In this document: positions 27,458 to 36,482 of the stretch, in pieces
Layout: each line of letters begins with the position of its first letter
How positions within the stretch are numbered: position 1 is the stretch's first letter
The notes under the pieces: model-generated
What the model was told of the DNA's origin: nothing
Databases searched by the model: none
The model's input: only the letters and a program-made list of their open reading frames with translations
Program-made: the position numbers and the translations under genes
IMG/VR virus record: IMGVR_UViG_3300007276_000003
Location: 1-61,021 of that record
Reading direction: 5' to 3' (one strand)
Length of the DNA stretch: 61,021 nt
Origin: a virus

Positions 27458-29893
27458 TTATCTAGGCTCAAACTCTGCTAAATCAAAACCATCTAAACTA
27501 TCTTCATTAGATTCAAAATTAATCGGAGGTAGATTGTTCTTTCTCTGATTAATCATTTTTGATTGCTCAGTATTAGCTTGACTAATTCTTTGTGCTTTCT
27601 TATCTTCCTTAGCATTCTCTCTATTAGCCAACCCTTGATTATTTAGTTTAGCTAACTCAACATTAAGTTGAAACTCTTTATCCATTAATTGAGATTTCAA
27701 CATAGCTTCGTTTTTCATCTTCTCAATTTCAAATGCAATATCAGCTTGTCTGTATTCCATCTTAGCCTGAGTTTCCATTTGAATCTTTTGAACCTCTTGT
27801 TGTTGTTTCATTTCCTGCTGCTTCAATATTTGCTGAGATTGCATAGCTTGTTGTTGCATTTGCATCTTCTCTTCTCTTTCTTGTTTTCCAATCCTCTTCA
27901 TTTTTAAAAGTTGGTTGGCAAGTTTAAGATTTTTTACTTCACGAATGTCAATAGCATCCTCCAAATTAATATCACCCTTGGATAAAGCCATTTGGATATT
28001 TTGCTCCAACTGTTGTTTTTGCTCTTCATCAGGAGATAGTTCAATGAATATACCGAAGTCATATATGTATAAGTCATTAATATCATTAAGTATTGATACA
28101 TTGTATTTACCAATTTGATTGACAAACTCTTCTTTAAAATCTGCATATTCTAAAATATCAGCAACTCTATAAGTTAATGCTTCTGCTAAACTTCTATATA
28201 TATATAAGCTACCATCTAATATATGTCTAGTAGCTACATTAGAATTTAACGCAGCAAGTTTTTGTAAACCAACCAAGGAATTAGGGTCAGGACTAGAGCC
28301 ATCTCTAGCTTCATTTAATCCTGTTACATTTCTTATTTGATTTAAGTAATGATTATAATTACTAATAAGCATTTGAGTTTTACTAGCACCTGAACTTGAT
28401 TGTAATTCCTTAATAGGTATTCTAGCTTGATTAAAGTCACCCTCTTGTGTGTAACTTCTACCAATTACAGAACCTGTTTGAAAATATAATCTTAATGCAT
28501 CTTCAGGATTATAGGCATTACCCGTACCTACATCAACCTCATTTAAACCATCAGCATCAATAAACACACCATCAGGTACAACTCTAGAAATTACTTGTTG
28601 TAGTTTTAGGTGAGTTATTTGAATTAAATCTGCAAATGGAATCATTCTTCTTACTAGAGATTCAATAGCACCTTTATACATTCTAGGTGCAGCAGCTACA
28701 TAATTTGGTATTGCGTGTTGCGTAGCTGATTGTGGTCTAACCATATTCTCCATAAGTTTCCATTGGAGAATTATGTTCGTACCCATTACCATTACACCTT
28801 CATACCATACGTCAATAGTTTTTTCAACCTTCTCAAAATTTTGTTCTTCCTGCATTTCAACAGGTGGATTAAATGAGTCATCTTTTTCAATCATACTCAT
28901 ATTACCATTATCCTTTACTTTTCTTTTATAAACAACTTTTTTAGTTGTTTTATAATTAAAGTACATTAAGGTTGCAGTATCTCTATAAAAAATATCATTC
29001 TCATAAAACTGTGCAGTATTATAATAATCATACCAACTTTGTGAATACTGTGATATTTCTTCTAAGTCTTCATTAGTTAATGATGTGTCAATCTTTTTAA
29101 GTTCAATGATTGGAACTGTTTTAATTTCCCCCCAATAAAAACAATCTTTAAAATATGGGTCTTCTGTATAACTGTATACTATATTAGCAGGGTCTACATA
29201 TTTTATATTAACACCATCACCCGGTAAGAACTCGTGCTTTGCACAAGAAATACCTAAAACAGTCATATCGTAGTCTAATCTTTTTCTAATGTCATTGTAT
29301 TTGTTTTGTTCAAACAAAGTACTAATGGCTTCTTCTTCAGCTATTTCAATTGCAGGTTTATAATTTAACTGCATAAATAACTTTAATTCTTCATCTGTAT
29401 TTGGCAACTCATCGGGTTCTACAGTAAAAGGATTTGCTCCTGTTTTCTGTTGGATAGTTTCGAGCATAGGCTTTGCAGCCATTTGCCCTTCAATCATAGT
29501 TTGATATTTACTTCTTTTTGATTGTGATATTGCATCTTGTGCATAAGCTTTAACGTGGAACTCTCTGTCCTGTAAACCATTTACAACAATATCAACAAAC
29601 TTTGGTAGTATTGGAACAGGTGTCCAATCTAAATTTAGATAAGATAAGTCACCGTCAATTGCTAATTCGTTTTTGTATTTTCCTATTGATTGTTCTCCTC
29701 TCGCATATAACCTTAAACGATTGAAGTCCCTCCATTGATTATAATATCTACATTGATTTCCGTCTTTTTTAAACCATTCATATTGAATTGCTTGACCAAT
29801 TTGTAACCCAAATTCGACTGTTTCTTTTTCTGAATCTGACACAAACTGACTAGGAAAACCTGCAGATGATATGTTTATATTTACTTTCTTCAT
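27458..29893 (-). CDS. Portal protein
   Basis: An 811-residue protein directly after the large terminase, overlapping its stop by four bases. The central region has the alpha/beta order of portal subunits, including the long stem-helix region near residues 430-560. Residues about 610-790 are a long glutamine/lysine/methionine-rich coiled coil (the crown/barrel region of large podovirus portals). Twelve subunits would form the DNA gate of the head. Confidence 0.85.
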   Translation of the reverse strand: MKKVNINISSAGFPSQFVSDSEKETVEFGLQIGQAIQYEWFKKDGNQCRYYNQWRDFNRLRLYARGEQSIGKYKNELAIDGDLSYLNLDWTPVPILPKFVDIVVNGLQDREFHVKAYAQDAISQSKRSKYQTMIEGQMAAKPMLETIQQKTGANPFTVEPDELPNTDEELKLFMQLNYKPAIEIAEEEAISTLFEQNKYNDIRKRLDYDMTVLGISCAKHEFLPGDGVNIKYVDPANIVYSYTEDPYFKDCFYWGEIKTVPIIELKKIDTSLTNEDLEEISQYSQSWYDYYNTAQFYENDIFYRDTATLMYFNYKTTKKVVYKRKVKDNGNMSMIEKDDSFNPPVEMQEEQNFEKVEKTIDVWYEGVMVMGTNIILQWKLMENMVRPQSATQHAIPNYVAAAPRMYKGAIESLVRRMIPFADLIQITHLKLQQVISRVVPDGVFIDADGLNEVDVGTGNAYNPEDALRLYFQTGSVIGRSYTQEGDFNQARIPIKELQSSSGASKTQMLISNYNHYLNQIRNVTGLNEARDGSSPDPNSLVGLQKLAALNSNVATRHILDGSLYIYRSLAEALTYRVADILEYADFKEEFVNQIGKYNVSILNDINDLYIYDFGIFIELSPDEEQKQQLEQNIQMALSKGDINLEDAIDIREVKNLKLANQLLKMKRIGKQEREEKMQMQQQAMQSQQILKQQEMKQQQEVQKIQMETQAKMEYRQADIAFEIEKMKNEAMLKSQLMDKEFQLNVELAKLNNQGLANRENAKEDKKAQRISQANTEQSKMINQRKNNLPPINFESNEDSLDGFDLAEFEPR

Positions 29894-32118
29894 CTGATAA
29901 TTTCGCTATATTTACCCTTATTAGTATACCTTGCAAAGTTAACCTTTATTTTTGAAAGTTTTTTCTCAGGTAAATAAAGATGTTTTTGTGTTGCCATTAT
30001 AGCCAAACCTGAACTAATAGCAGCATCAAACTTAGTTCGATTACTTATATCAAACTTTGCCCAATCCTCTAAAGTTCTAGTAAAAACCATATCACCCATT
30101 TCTAAATTATCTTTCATACCAATATGGTTTTCAATATAAGATTCAATAGCTGATGCGTGTGCTTGTTTTACATCTTCACTTGAGTTAGGTATACCTCCTA
30201 ATTCTCTTTCAGTTTTAGATAACTTTATATAAGCTTTATCAGGTCTATTCATACAGAAATTTCTGTACCCCCTGTTTTTAAAATGATACAATAATCTTGG
30301 CTTATTATTTTCTATTAAAATAGGCATCCCATAAAACACACAAGCCATTAAAACATCTTCAAAGAATATTTCTGCAGTCTGTGGTCTAGCAATATATTCA
30401 AGAAAAAATTCATTACTTGGTGCTTCATCCATATTAAACATAGTCTTTCCGTGTAATGCTCCATTAGAACCACCACCACCAACTACTCCTGATATGTCAT
30501 AACTGTCACATCCAAAAGCACCGATATGTTCATTGCCGGGATACTTGTTACCCTTTCGTATTACAACATTATTTTGTAACACACTATTAGGTGTCCAAGA
30601 AACAAAGAATCTACCCCTATTATCAGGAGAGAATATAACCTTAGTATCTTTAACACCATTTAACCAACGTAGATTTCCACGAGTAACGTGATGGTCTAGA
30701 ATGATAGAATCATTGTAATCTATTTGTTGGTATATTCTTGTAAGATTAAATATTGATTGTTTACTTTCATCTCTGAATGCGTGAGATTCACTTCTAGGAA
30801 ATTGTCTGTAGTATTCGTTAAGTGCATCAGGGTCATTCTTTAATGACTCAACTTCTGCTTCCCAATAGTTTACTGCACCTTGATAAATGTTTTCTCCATC
30901 AATACCTCTAACTTCTTGCTTGGGTGTTTCAAATACAGGCATTCCATATATATCTATGAAGCCTTCCATATTCCATTCCATAGGGATGAAAAGTGAATAC
31001 ATACCACTTTTAGTTTGACCATTTGCGTTTCGTGATAACACATTAGAGTCATTATATAATTTTTTAAAATTACTACCCCCTTTATCTAATGCATTAGAGG
31101 TGGAACCCATCATACATTTACCTATAATTTTACTTCCAAGACGTAAACAAGTTTTGGTTACTCTCCAATTATTTAAAATGTTGTTAGGTTTAATCCATTT
31201 ACCACTTTCATCGTGAACTAAAAGTAAAAGCTTTTCACCATCATAAGAGTTGTCATCTGTGTTCTTCCAATCTATTGTAGTATCTAACCCATACATTTCA
31301 TCTTGAGTTGTTTCATACATATTCTTTTTTGTAATCTTAGCTGCCGGAATCCTAAAAGCTAATTCTGTTTTAGGTTTATCCATACCATCCATTATGGGTT
31401 TAAAAAAGAACGGAAGTCTACTATTGATTGGAACAACTTTATCAGTAAACATTTTCTTAGCATCTGAACCGGTCTTTGATAGTATGCCAACTCTAGAATC
31501 TTTAACTAAGGTTCCTGTATTTACACATTCAGAAGATGACATAAAAGAAAATCCTGAACGTCTTATCTTTAAATAAATCATTCCAAAACTTCTCTTGTCT
31601 GCTTTACAAGCTTCCCAAAACAAAAACAATATTCTATTTGCTTCTCTAAAGTCAGGGTATCCCACATCAATACTTGTCCATTGTAAGTACATATAATGTG
31701 CACCTGTTATATAAACGGGTTTACCATTAGACATATACCAAAAACCTGATTCTCTTCTGTCAAACTCCTCTTCAATATAACCAACCCACCTGTCTTTAAA
31801 ATCTGAAGACATTTCATCCCATTGAAATATAGATTGTATTTTAGATAGAGCCTTAGGTAGTTCTGTTCTTTCCCAATATTGTTCTTGCTTCTTTTTATTT
31901 CTAGAATAAATATCTTTTGGTGGTTTAGGTAATGCTATACGAAGACCTTGAATCTCTATAACATCTTCTATCTGTCCGGTCTTAGATATAACAATAAAAT
32001 CATACTTAGGGTTATAGCCATATTTCCACGTTTTAGCCTTGTTCTTAGACGTTAAAACATTTTTTGGTACAACACCCTCAAGTATGTTATATAAGTTATT
32101 TAGACCTTCTTTCTGCAA
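29890..32118 (-). CDS. Terminase large subunit
   Basis: A 742-residue packaging ATPase/nuclease. A degenerate Walker A (KIRRSGFSFMSSS) lies near residue 175, and Walker B LLLLVHDESGK is near residue 285, as in other TerL proteins whose P-loop is atypical. The C-terminal half has acidic clusters such as FGCDSYD, fitting an RNase H-like nuclease. It is followed by the portal gene with a four-base overlap. Confidence 0.85.
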   Translation of the reverse strand: MQKEGLNNLYNILEGVVPKNVLTSKNKAKTWKYGYNPKYDFIVISKTGQIEDVIEIQGLRIALPKPPKDIYSRNKKKQEQYWERTELPKALSKIQSIFQWDEMSSDFKDRWVGYIEEEFDRRESGFWYMSNGKPVYITGAHYMYLQWTSIDVGYPDFREANRILFLFWEACKADKRSFGMIYLKIRRSGFSFMSSSECVNTGTLVKDSRVGILSKTGSDAKKMFTDKVVPINSRLPFFFKPIMDGMDKPKTELAFRIPAAKITKKNMYETTQDEMYGLDTTIDWKNTDDNSYDGEKLLLLVHDESGKWIKPNNILNNWRVTKTCLRLGSKIIGKCMMGSTSNALDKGGSNFKKLYNDSNVLSRNANGQTKSGMYSLFIPMEWNMEGFIDIYGMPVFETPKQEVRGIDGENIYQGAVNYWEAEVESLKNDPDALNEYYRQFPRSESHAFRDESKQSIFNLTRIYQQIDYNDSIILDHHVTRGNLRWLNGVKDTKVIFSPDNRGRFFVSWTPNSVLQNNVVIRKGNKYPGNEHIGAFGCDSYDISGVVGGGGSNGALHGKTMFNMDEAPSNEFFLEYIARPQTAEIFFEDVLMACVFYGMPILIENNKPRLLYHFKNRGYRNFCMNRPDKAYIKLSKTERELGGIPNSSEDVKQAHASAIESYIENHIGMKDNLEMGDMVFTRTLEDWAKFDISNRTKFDAAISSGLAIMATQKHLYLPEKKLSKIKVNFARYTNKGKYSEIIR

Positions 32119-32377
32119 ATCCTTGTTTTGTATCTGTTTTATTAATTCCTTTTTCTAAAGAATCTATAGCTTCTCTTTCTGCTTCAATACGATTAAGTAT
32201 TTCAAATGCATCAAAGATAGCTAACTTCTTAGTTGCTGCTGCGTTCTTTAATCTATCGGCAGATAAATCACTTTCAGGGTCGTGATTAATAATAGTTTCC
32301 TTCGCTATCTTTATCAGTTGCTCTACTGCCCTGTGACCTGCCTCTATTATTTTTAATTTTATTTCTTTTGAACTCAT
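32096..32377 (-). CDS. Candidate terminase small subunit
   Basis: A 93-residue, all-helical protein whose end overlaps the large terminase start by 23 bases. Small terminase subunits are short helical DNA-binding oligomers found at exactly this position. No clear helix-turn-helix was recognised, so the call rests on position and fold type. Confidence 0.5.
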   Translation of the reverse strand: MSSKEIKLKIIEAGHRAVEQLIKIAKETIINHDPESDLSADRLKNAAATKKLAIFDAFEILNRIEAEREAIDSLEKGINKTDTKQGFAERRSK

Positions 32378-32453
32378 TTCTAATTCTTTTGGTTTTTTTT
32401 AGTGGATAGTCTTGCTCATCTATCCCATCCATCCAATCCCATTCTCTACTCAT
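32286..32453 (-). CDS. Small hypothetical protein overlapping the candidate terminase small subunit
   Basis: A 55-residue frame whose ATG overlaps the stop of the oxygenase gene (ATGAGTAG). It begins with an acidic, tryptophan-rich segment (MSREWDWMDGIDEQDYP) and turns basic. The last 92 bases overlap the next gene in another frame. Start-stop coupling and composition suggest it is real. Confidence 0.45.
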   Translation of the reverse strand: MSREWDWMDGIDEQDYPLKKTKRIRNEFKRNKIKNNRGRSQGSRATDKDSEGNYY

Positions 32454-33018
32454 TTTTATAAAACATTACATAGACTATTCTGCCTTCTTGCCAACTTTCA
32501 TTTGGATATTTACTATGAAAATAATTACAAGGATAAGATATAAGTCTATTAGGTTTGTATCCCACAACACTTTTTAAATTCCATTTACTTAAATCATTTG
32601 AATCTTCTTTTAATATACTATCAAACTCTTCATCCGAAATATTGCTTGGCATAGTTTCACCCATAGTTGAATGCTCCCAAAAAGCAGTTCCGTGTAATTC
32701 TTTCATAGTTGACTTTGATAAATAAAGTACTAATGCTCTATCAGGTTTTTCATTATTAATAATTGTATCTGCGTGAATCCTCCAATCTTTATCTACTTCA
32801 TTGTTAGATATTCTAAAAAAACTTAATATCTTTCTTATTGGTTTATTTTCTGCAACAGACAATTCAAAAGATACAATATCATCAAAAGATTCAGAACTAT
32901 CCCAAACCCAAAAACTTTTATCACCTGTGTCAACTTCTCTATAATCTGTTGAATTTAAATAATCCATTAACTGATTATATACATTGTCACTTAAAAAATT
33001 ATCTTTTATATAAATCAT
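32446..33018 (-). CDS. 2-oxoglutarate/Fe(II)-dependent oxygenase
   Basis: A 190-residue enzyme with the prolyl-4-hydroxylase-type layout. HAD at 82-84 is the HxD iron motif, His168 (NYFHSKYP) is the distal iron ligand, and Arg180 (GRIVYV) is positioned to bind 2-oxoglutarate. The ALVLYLS strand and the HGTAFWEH segment fit the double-stranded beta-helix core. It would hydroxylate a protein, nucleic acid or small molecule; the substrate is unknown. It overlaps the tandem GroES-like gene by four bases and lies 3.5 kb from the collagen-like fibre gene. Confidence 0.8.
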   Translation of the reverse strand: MIYIKDNFLSDNVYNQLMDYLNSTDYREVDTGDKSFWVWDSSESFDDIVSFELSVAENKPIRKILSFFRISNNEVDKDWRIHADTIINNEKPDRALVLYLSKSTMKELHGTAFWEHSTMGETMPSNISDEEFDSILKEDSNDLSKWNLKSVVGYKPNRLISYPCNYFHSKYPNESWQEGRIVYVMFYKNE

Positions 33019-33578
33019 AGAACCATTGTTATTTGGTGGTCATACATTCTATATAATTTTTCTCCATCAACATTAAACTCATATTCAGAGTCAGGTTTAA
33101 ATGAAACTCTATCTCCTTGACTAATGCCTTTACTCATTAAATAATTATTAGGATATTTCATTTCACCCACTAATGGCTCTTCTTTTGTATTTTTATAAAT
33201 ATACGAATCTTCTTTTGATACGGGTTTTACAAAACAATACCTATCAACTGCATTCCATTGTATACCATTATGATACATATAAAACTGTTCAGGTTCTACA
33301 AAAAATAAATCATCTTTAAAAAAGCTTCTACCACTTCTTTGTCTACCCTTCATATCATTGTAGTACTTAAAAACATTATGATGTACTAACAAAAAATCTC
33401 CCACCTTTATTGGACCTTTATATCCAAGGGGGAGTTCTATAACTTCAGCTTTACGATTTGAAAATCTAGCATCTTCCAAAGAAGTGCTTACGATAAAATC
33501 TATTCCACCAATACTTTTAGTATTATTATACCTTTTACCCTTTACAGGTTTGGTAATAAATGCAAACGGTGATTTCAT
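33015..33578 (-). CDS. Protein with two GroES-like folds in tandem
   Basis: A 187-residue protein. The second half (about 105-187) follows the Cpn10 pattern: a FVKPV strand, a GEMKYPNN turn, GDRVSF, then VDGEKLYRMYDHQITMV, which parallels the GroES ending of DGEE...DILAIV. The first half repeats the outline (AEVIELP, VGDFLLVHH, then a final strand in FFVEPEQFYMY). It may be a chaperonin partner or a structural beta-barrel protein. Recognition is by pattern, not by search. Confidence 0.5.
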   Translation of the reverse strand: MKSPFAFITKPVKGKRYNNTKSIGGIDFIVSTSLEDARFSNRKAEVIELPLGYKGPIKVGDFLLVHHNVFKYYNDMKGRQRSGRSFFKDDLFFVEPEQFYMYHNGIQWNAVDRYCFVKPVSKEDSYIYKNTKEEPLVGEMKYPNNYLMSKGISQGDRVSFKPDSEYEFNVDGEKLYRMYDHQITMVL

Positions 33579-33586
33579 AATTTAAT

Positions 33587-33772
33587 TTATGAGCCACAAC
33601 CAATACAATCTATATATGAATCAGTTGGCTTGACTCCATTTAATTTCATTTTAATATTATGGATTTTATCTGCAAGTTCCATTTCTTGCTCGAATGTTAG
33701 ATTAGGCTGCTTCTTTTGTTCCGTATAAATTTCAAGTTCCTCTTGTAATTGTTGATTAGCTAAATCTGACAT
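33587..33772 (-). CDS. Small hypothetical protein
   Basis: A 61-residue protein, helical and glutamine/glutamate-rich, ending in a small cysteine motif (DCIGCGS). No family recognised. It abuts the next gene with no gap. Confidence 0.55.
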   Translation of the reverse strand: MSDLANQQLQEELEIYTEQKKQPNLTFEQEMELADKIHNIKMKLNGVKPTDSYIDCIGCGS

Positions 33773-34000
33773 TTATAAAAAATTTATATTATACTCAATA
33801 GATACAGGCATTGTGGATGTAAACTCTTTCCATAATACAATTTCACCATCATTAATTATATAAATCAATATTGATTCTTTTTCTATATCAAACTTTATTA
33901 AATGAATAGAATAACTACCATTAAGAACAGGTTGCCCTACTATATAATGCATTGCACCTGATTTATAGTCAGGACCAATTGAAATCTTTCTAATATCCAT
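33773..34000 (-). CDS. Small hypothetical beta-rich protein
   Basis: A 75-residue, mostly beta-strand protein that shares one base with the stop of the fibre gene upstream. It could be a fibre-associated chaperone or decoration subunit, but no motif supports one choice. Confidence 0.55.
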   Translation of the reverse strand: MDIRKISIGPDYKSGAMHYIVGQPVLNGSYSIHLIKFDIEKESILIYIINDGEIVLWKEFTSTMPVSIEYNINFL

Positions 34001-36165
34001 TACGTTAATTTATGAATAGCAATCCACGAACTTGGTGCATCAGGCATAGTTGCTACACCTGTTGATGTTGGTTTTGCTACTGTTTGTTGAGTAGACGTTG
34101 TTGCGAGTAACTGCATTCTGACATTATCAACTACAGTATTTACAGGGAAACTAACTTCCCAACCTGAAGGTACTGTATCATTTATTTGGTGAATCCAAGT
34201 TTGTAAATAAGGAGTACCACCTAGTGTTGCAGTAAAAGCAGCGTATTGATTTATAGAATCATTATTAGTCATATTAACACCCATATTAACAATGTAATTT
34301 CCGGGGACATTAAATATAACATCTCCTGAGGCAGTTATTGTGACTTCAGAAGTTGTTTGTCCTTTACCAAAAACTATTATCGTTTGTACTCCCCGTGCAA
34401 TTAATTGATTAGCCGTTTCACTATCTTCAATAACCTTATTCATCTGAAAAGGTGTACTGTTAACTGTAACTGCACCTATACCTGAAGGGGGACTAATACT
34501 TACATTTGTTCCCGGAACAATTTGAGTTACTCCTCCACCTCCTGAAGAAACTTCCCATTGTGTTTGAACCTCTGAACCATTAATACTTTTAACTGCTAAT
34601 ACTTGAGATTGTAGAGTTGGTAATGTTTCAGGTAAAATTATTTCTTGTTTTACACCCTGAGCAGGAGCCAATAAAGTCATTGTTTCAGGACTACCTTTTC
34701 CTGCACCTGTTTCTAGTTCAATCTTACCACCTAAATTTACACCATCTCCTTCAATCCTTAAACACCCTTCTTGGCTTGTTGGAGCAGCAGATTTACCCAA
34801 TGTTAGTTTAGCAGAACTTGAATCAAAAGTTAATCCTACATAAGCACCAAATGAACCATTATCATTAAATTGAATTTGTGTGTTAGAACCTGCAGGACTT
34901 CCTGTTCCACCTGCAAAATTAATTATAGTTGGACTACTAGAATTATCCATAGTAACACCTGAACCTGTAAACTCAAACAATCCTGATTCTGTAGTATTGC
35001 CAACCTTAATGCTATTTACTGTAGGAGATGTTTGAGCACTTATAGTTAAAGTTTTAACACCCTGTGCATCAGTATTTACTGAACCTGATAGACCTGAACC
35101 TATTGTTACTTTTTCACTCCAATATCCTGATTGAGTATCTGCTGCATCATATTTGAATTTATCATCAGCACCTCCACCACCTGATGGGGTATCTATCCAA
35201 TTTAATTGACCGTTACCATCGTTTTCTAAAATTTGTTGTGCTCCACCCTGCTTTGTTGGAAAGTGTATATAATAATCACTACTTGCATTTGCCTCAGTAG
35301 AACCTGCTAAGTGTACATAATTACCTGCTCGATGTTCTAATGCTGCATTACCATAATTAATAGCATCACCTAGACCATAAGTATCGAGAGTTACCTGACC
35401 GGCTTTCTCTTTTCCACCAAGAGTATGTTCTGAAAAATTAGTACCCAATACATAAGTATTGTATTGATTCCCTTCAAACACACCACCTGTTCCGTGATAC
35501 TGAACATCTTGAGGTGCACCTCCCGGTGTACCACCACCACCTGATGCTACAACTTCAATTTGTTCATTTCCACCTGCATTTACTTTAGTTAGGGTAATAT
35601 TAGCACCTGCAACTAATTTATTTTCTAAAAAATCAGTTGTTGTATCTGCTGATGATATTTTTACTTTTTCATCAGAGCCACCACCACTTCCATTGGAAGC
35701 TGCAGTAATAATACCTTGGTCATTAACAGTTATGTCAGCATTGGTATAAGAACCTGATACTGCTTGATTATTTAAGTTAAATTCAAAAGTACCGGGGGTA
35801 CTTCCTTGAATAACTAAATCATTAGACTTAAATGTTAATTGGTTTTGGGTTTCATCTATGGATTCGGTTAAACCTGAATTACCTGTTACATCAAATTTAC
35901 TTAATCCACCACCACCAATAGCTGAACCATCAATAGTTATGTCAGTACCGGAAGCACTAATAGTAATGCCTCCTGTACCTAGTAAAGTAAGTTCTCCTGT
36001 TAGTGTGTTTAAAGATTGCACAGAACTACCACCTCCCGGAACCAATGCAATAATATCACCAATAGTATAGTTTTGAGTTAAGTTGGCATCATCTACGTTA
36101 GTACCAATAACTTTATCCTCTAGGGTTGGTTGTGCATCAATTGCATAGGTTTTAATTCGTGCCAT
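34000..36165 (-). CDS. Tail fibre/appendage protein
   Basis: A 721-residue, glycine/serine/threonine-rich beta protein with repeated short strands typical of trimeric fibres. The N-terminus (IKTYAIDAQPTLEDKVIGT, then NYTIGDI) matches the start of the 40405-41139 gene, suggesting a shared virion-attachment module. The C-terminal 130 residues look like a compact beta sandwich, a candidate receptor-binding tip. Confidence 0.7.
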   Translation of the reverse strand: MARIKTYAIDAQPTLEDKVIGTNVDDANLTQNYTIGDIIALVPGGGSSVQSLNTLTGELTLLGTGGITISASGTDITIDGSAIGGGGLSKFDVTGNSGLTESIDETQNQLTFKSNDLVIQGSTPGTFEFNLNNQAVSGSYTNADITVNDQGIITAASNGSGGGSDEKVKISSADTTTDFLENKLVAGANITLTKVNAGGNEQIEVVASGGGGTPGGAPQDVQYHGTGGVFEGNQYNTYVLGTNFSEHTLGGKEKAGQVTLDTYGLGDAINYGNAALEHRAGNYVHLAGSTEANASSDYYIHFPTKQGGAQQILENDGNGQLNWIDTPSGGGGADDKFKYDAADTQSGYWSEKVTIGSGLSGSVNTDAQGVKTLTISAQTSPTVNSIKVGNTTESGLFEFTGSGVTMDNSSSPTIINFAGGTGSPAGSNTQIQFNDNGSFGAYVGLTFDSSSAKLTLGKSAAPTSQEGCLRIEGDGVNLGGKIELETGAGKGSPETMTLLAPAQGVKQEIILPETLPTLQSQVLAVKSINGSEVQTQWEVSSGGGGVTQIVPGTNVSISPPSGIGAVTVNSTPFQMNKVIEDSETANQLIARGVQTIIVFGKGQTTSEVTITASGDVIFNVPGNYIVNMGVNMTNNDSINQYAAFTATLGGTPYLQTWIHQINDTVPSGWEVSFPVNTVVDNVRMQLLATTSTQQTVAKPTSTGVATMPDAPSSWIAIHKLT

Positions 36166-36179
36166 ATTTTCTGTTCTAG

Positions 36180-36428
36180 TTATTCAACTTTTTCAAGTTC
36201 TTTCTTTTTTATTTCTCCTGTCTTAACATCTATCTGAGCATCGACTCCATATTTGTCAGACAACTTTTTTTCTACTGCTGCGTAGTCTACTTTAAGTTCA
36301 TCAATCTTTTTAATGATTGTAACTTTTTGCAATTCAGCATCACCTAGTTGCATTTTTAATTGATTAAAAGCATTCAGCATAGTTTGTACTGAAGTCAGTT
36401 CATCTTTAGTTAATTTCTTTTTTGCCAT
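36180..36428 (-). CDS. Small coiled-coil protein
   Basis: An 82-residue lysine/glutamate-rich protein, almost entirely coiled coil with a KYGVDAQIDVKTGEI hairpin near the end. It lies between two fibre genes and may assist trimer formation, though this is a guess from context. Confidence 0.6.
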   Translation of the reverse strand: MAKKKLTKDELTSVQTMLNAFNQLKMQLGDAELQKVTIIKKIDELKVDYAAVEKKLSDKYGVDAQIDVKTGEIKKKELEKVE

Positions 36429-36461
36429 TTTAATAAAATTTAATTATGATTTATATAATTA

Positions 36462-36469
36462 CAAAGATA
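36462..36469 (-). promoter_or_regulatory. Late-type -7 box (TATCTTTG)
   Basis: Read leftward, TATCTTTGT lies 33 bases before the ATG of the 36180-36428 gene, in the gap following the collagen-like gene. No -33 TTTG is present. Confidence 0.45.
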
Positions 36470-36482
36470 GTAAAATTTTCAT

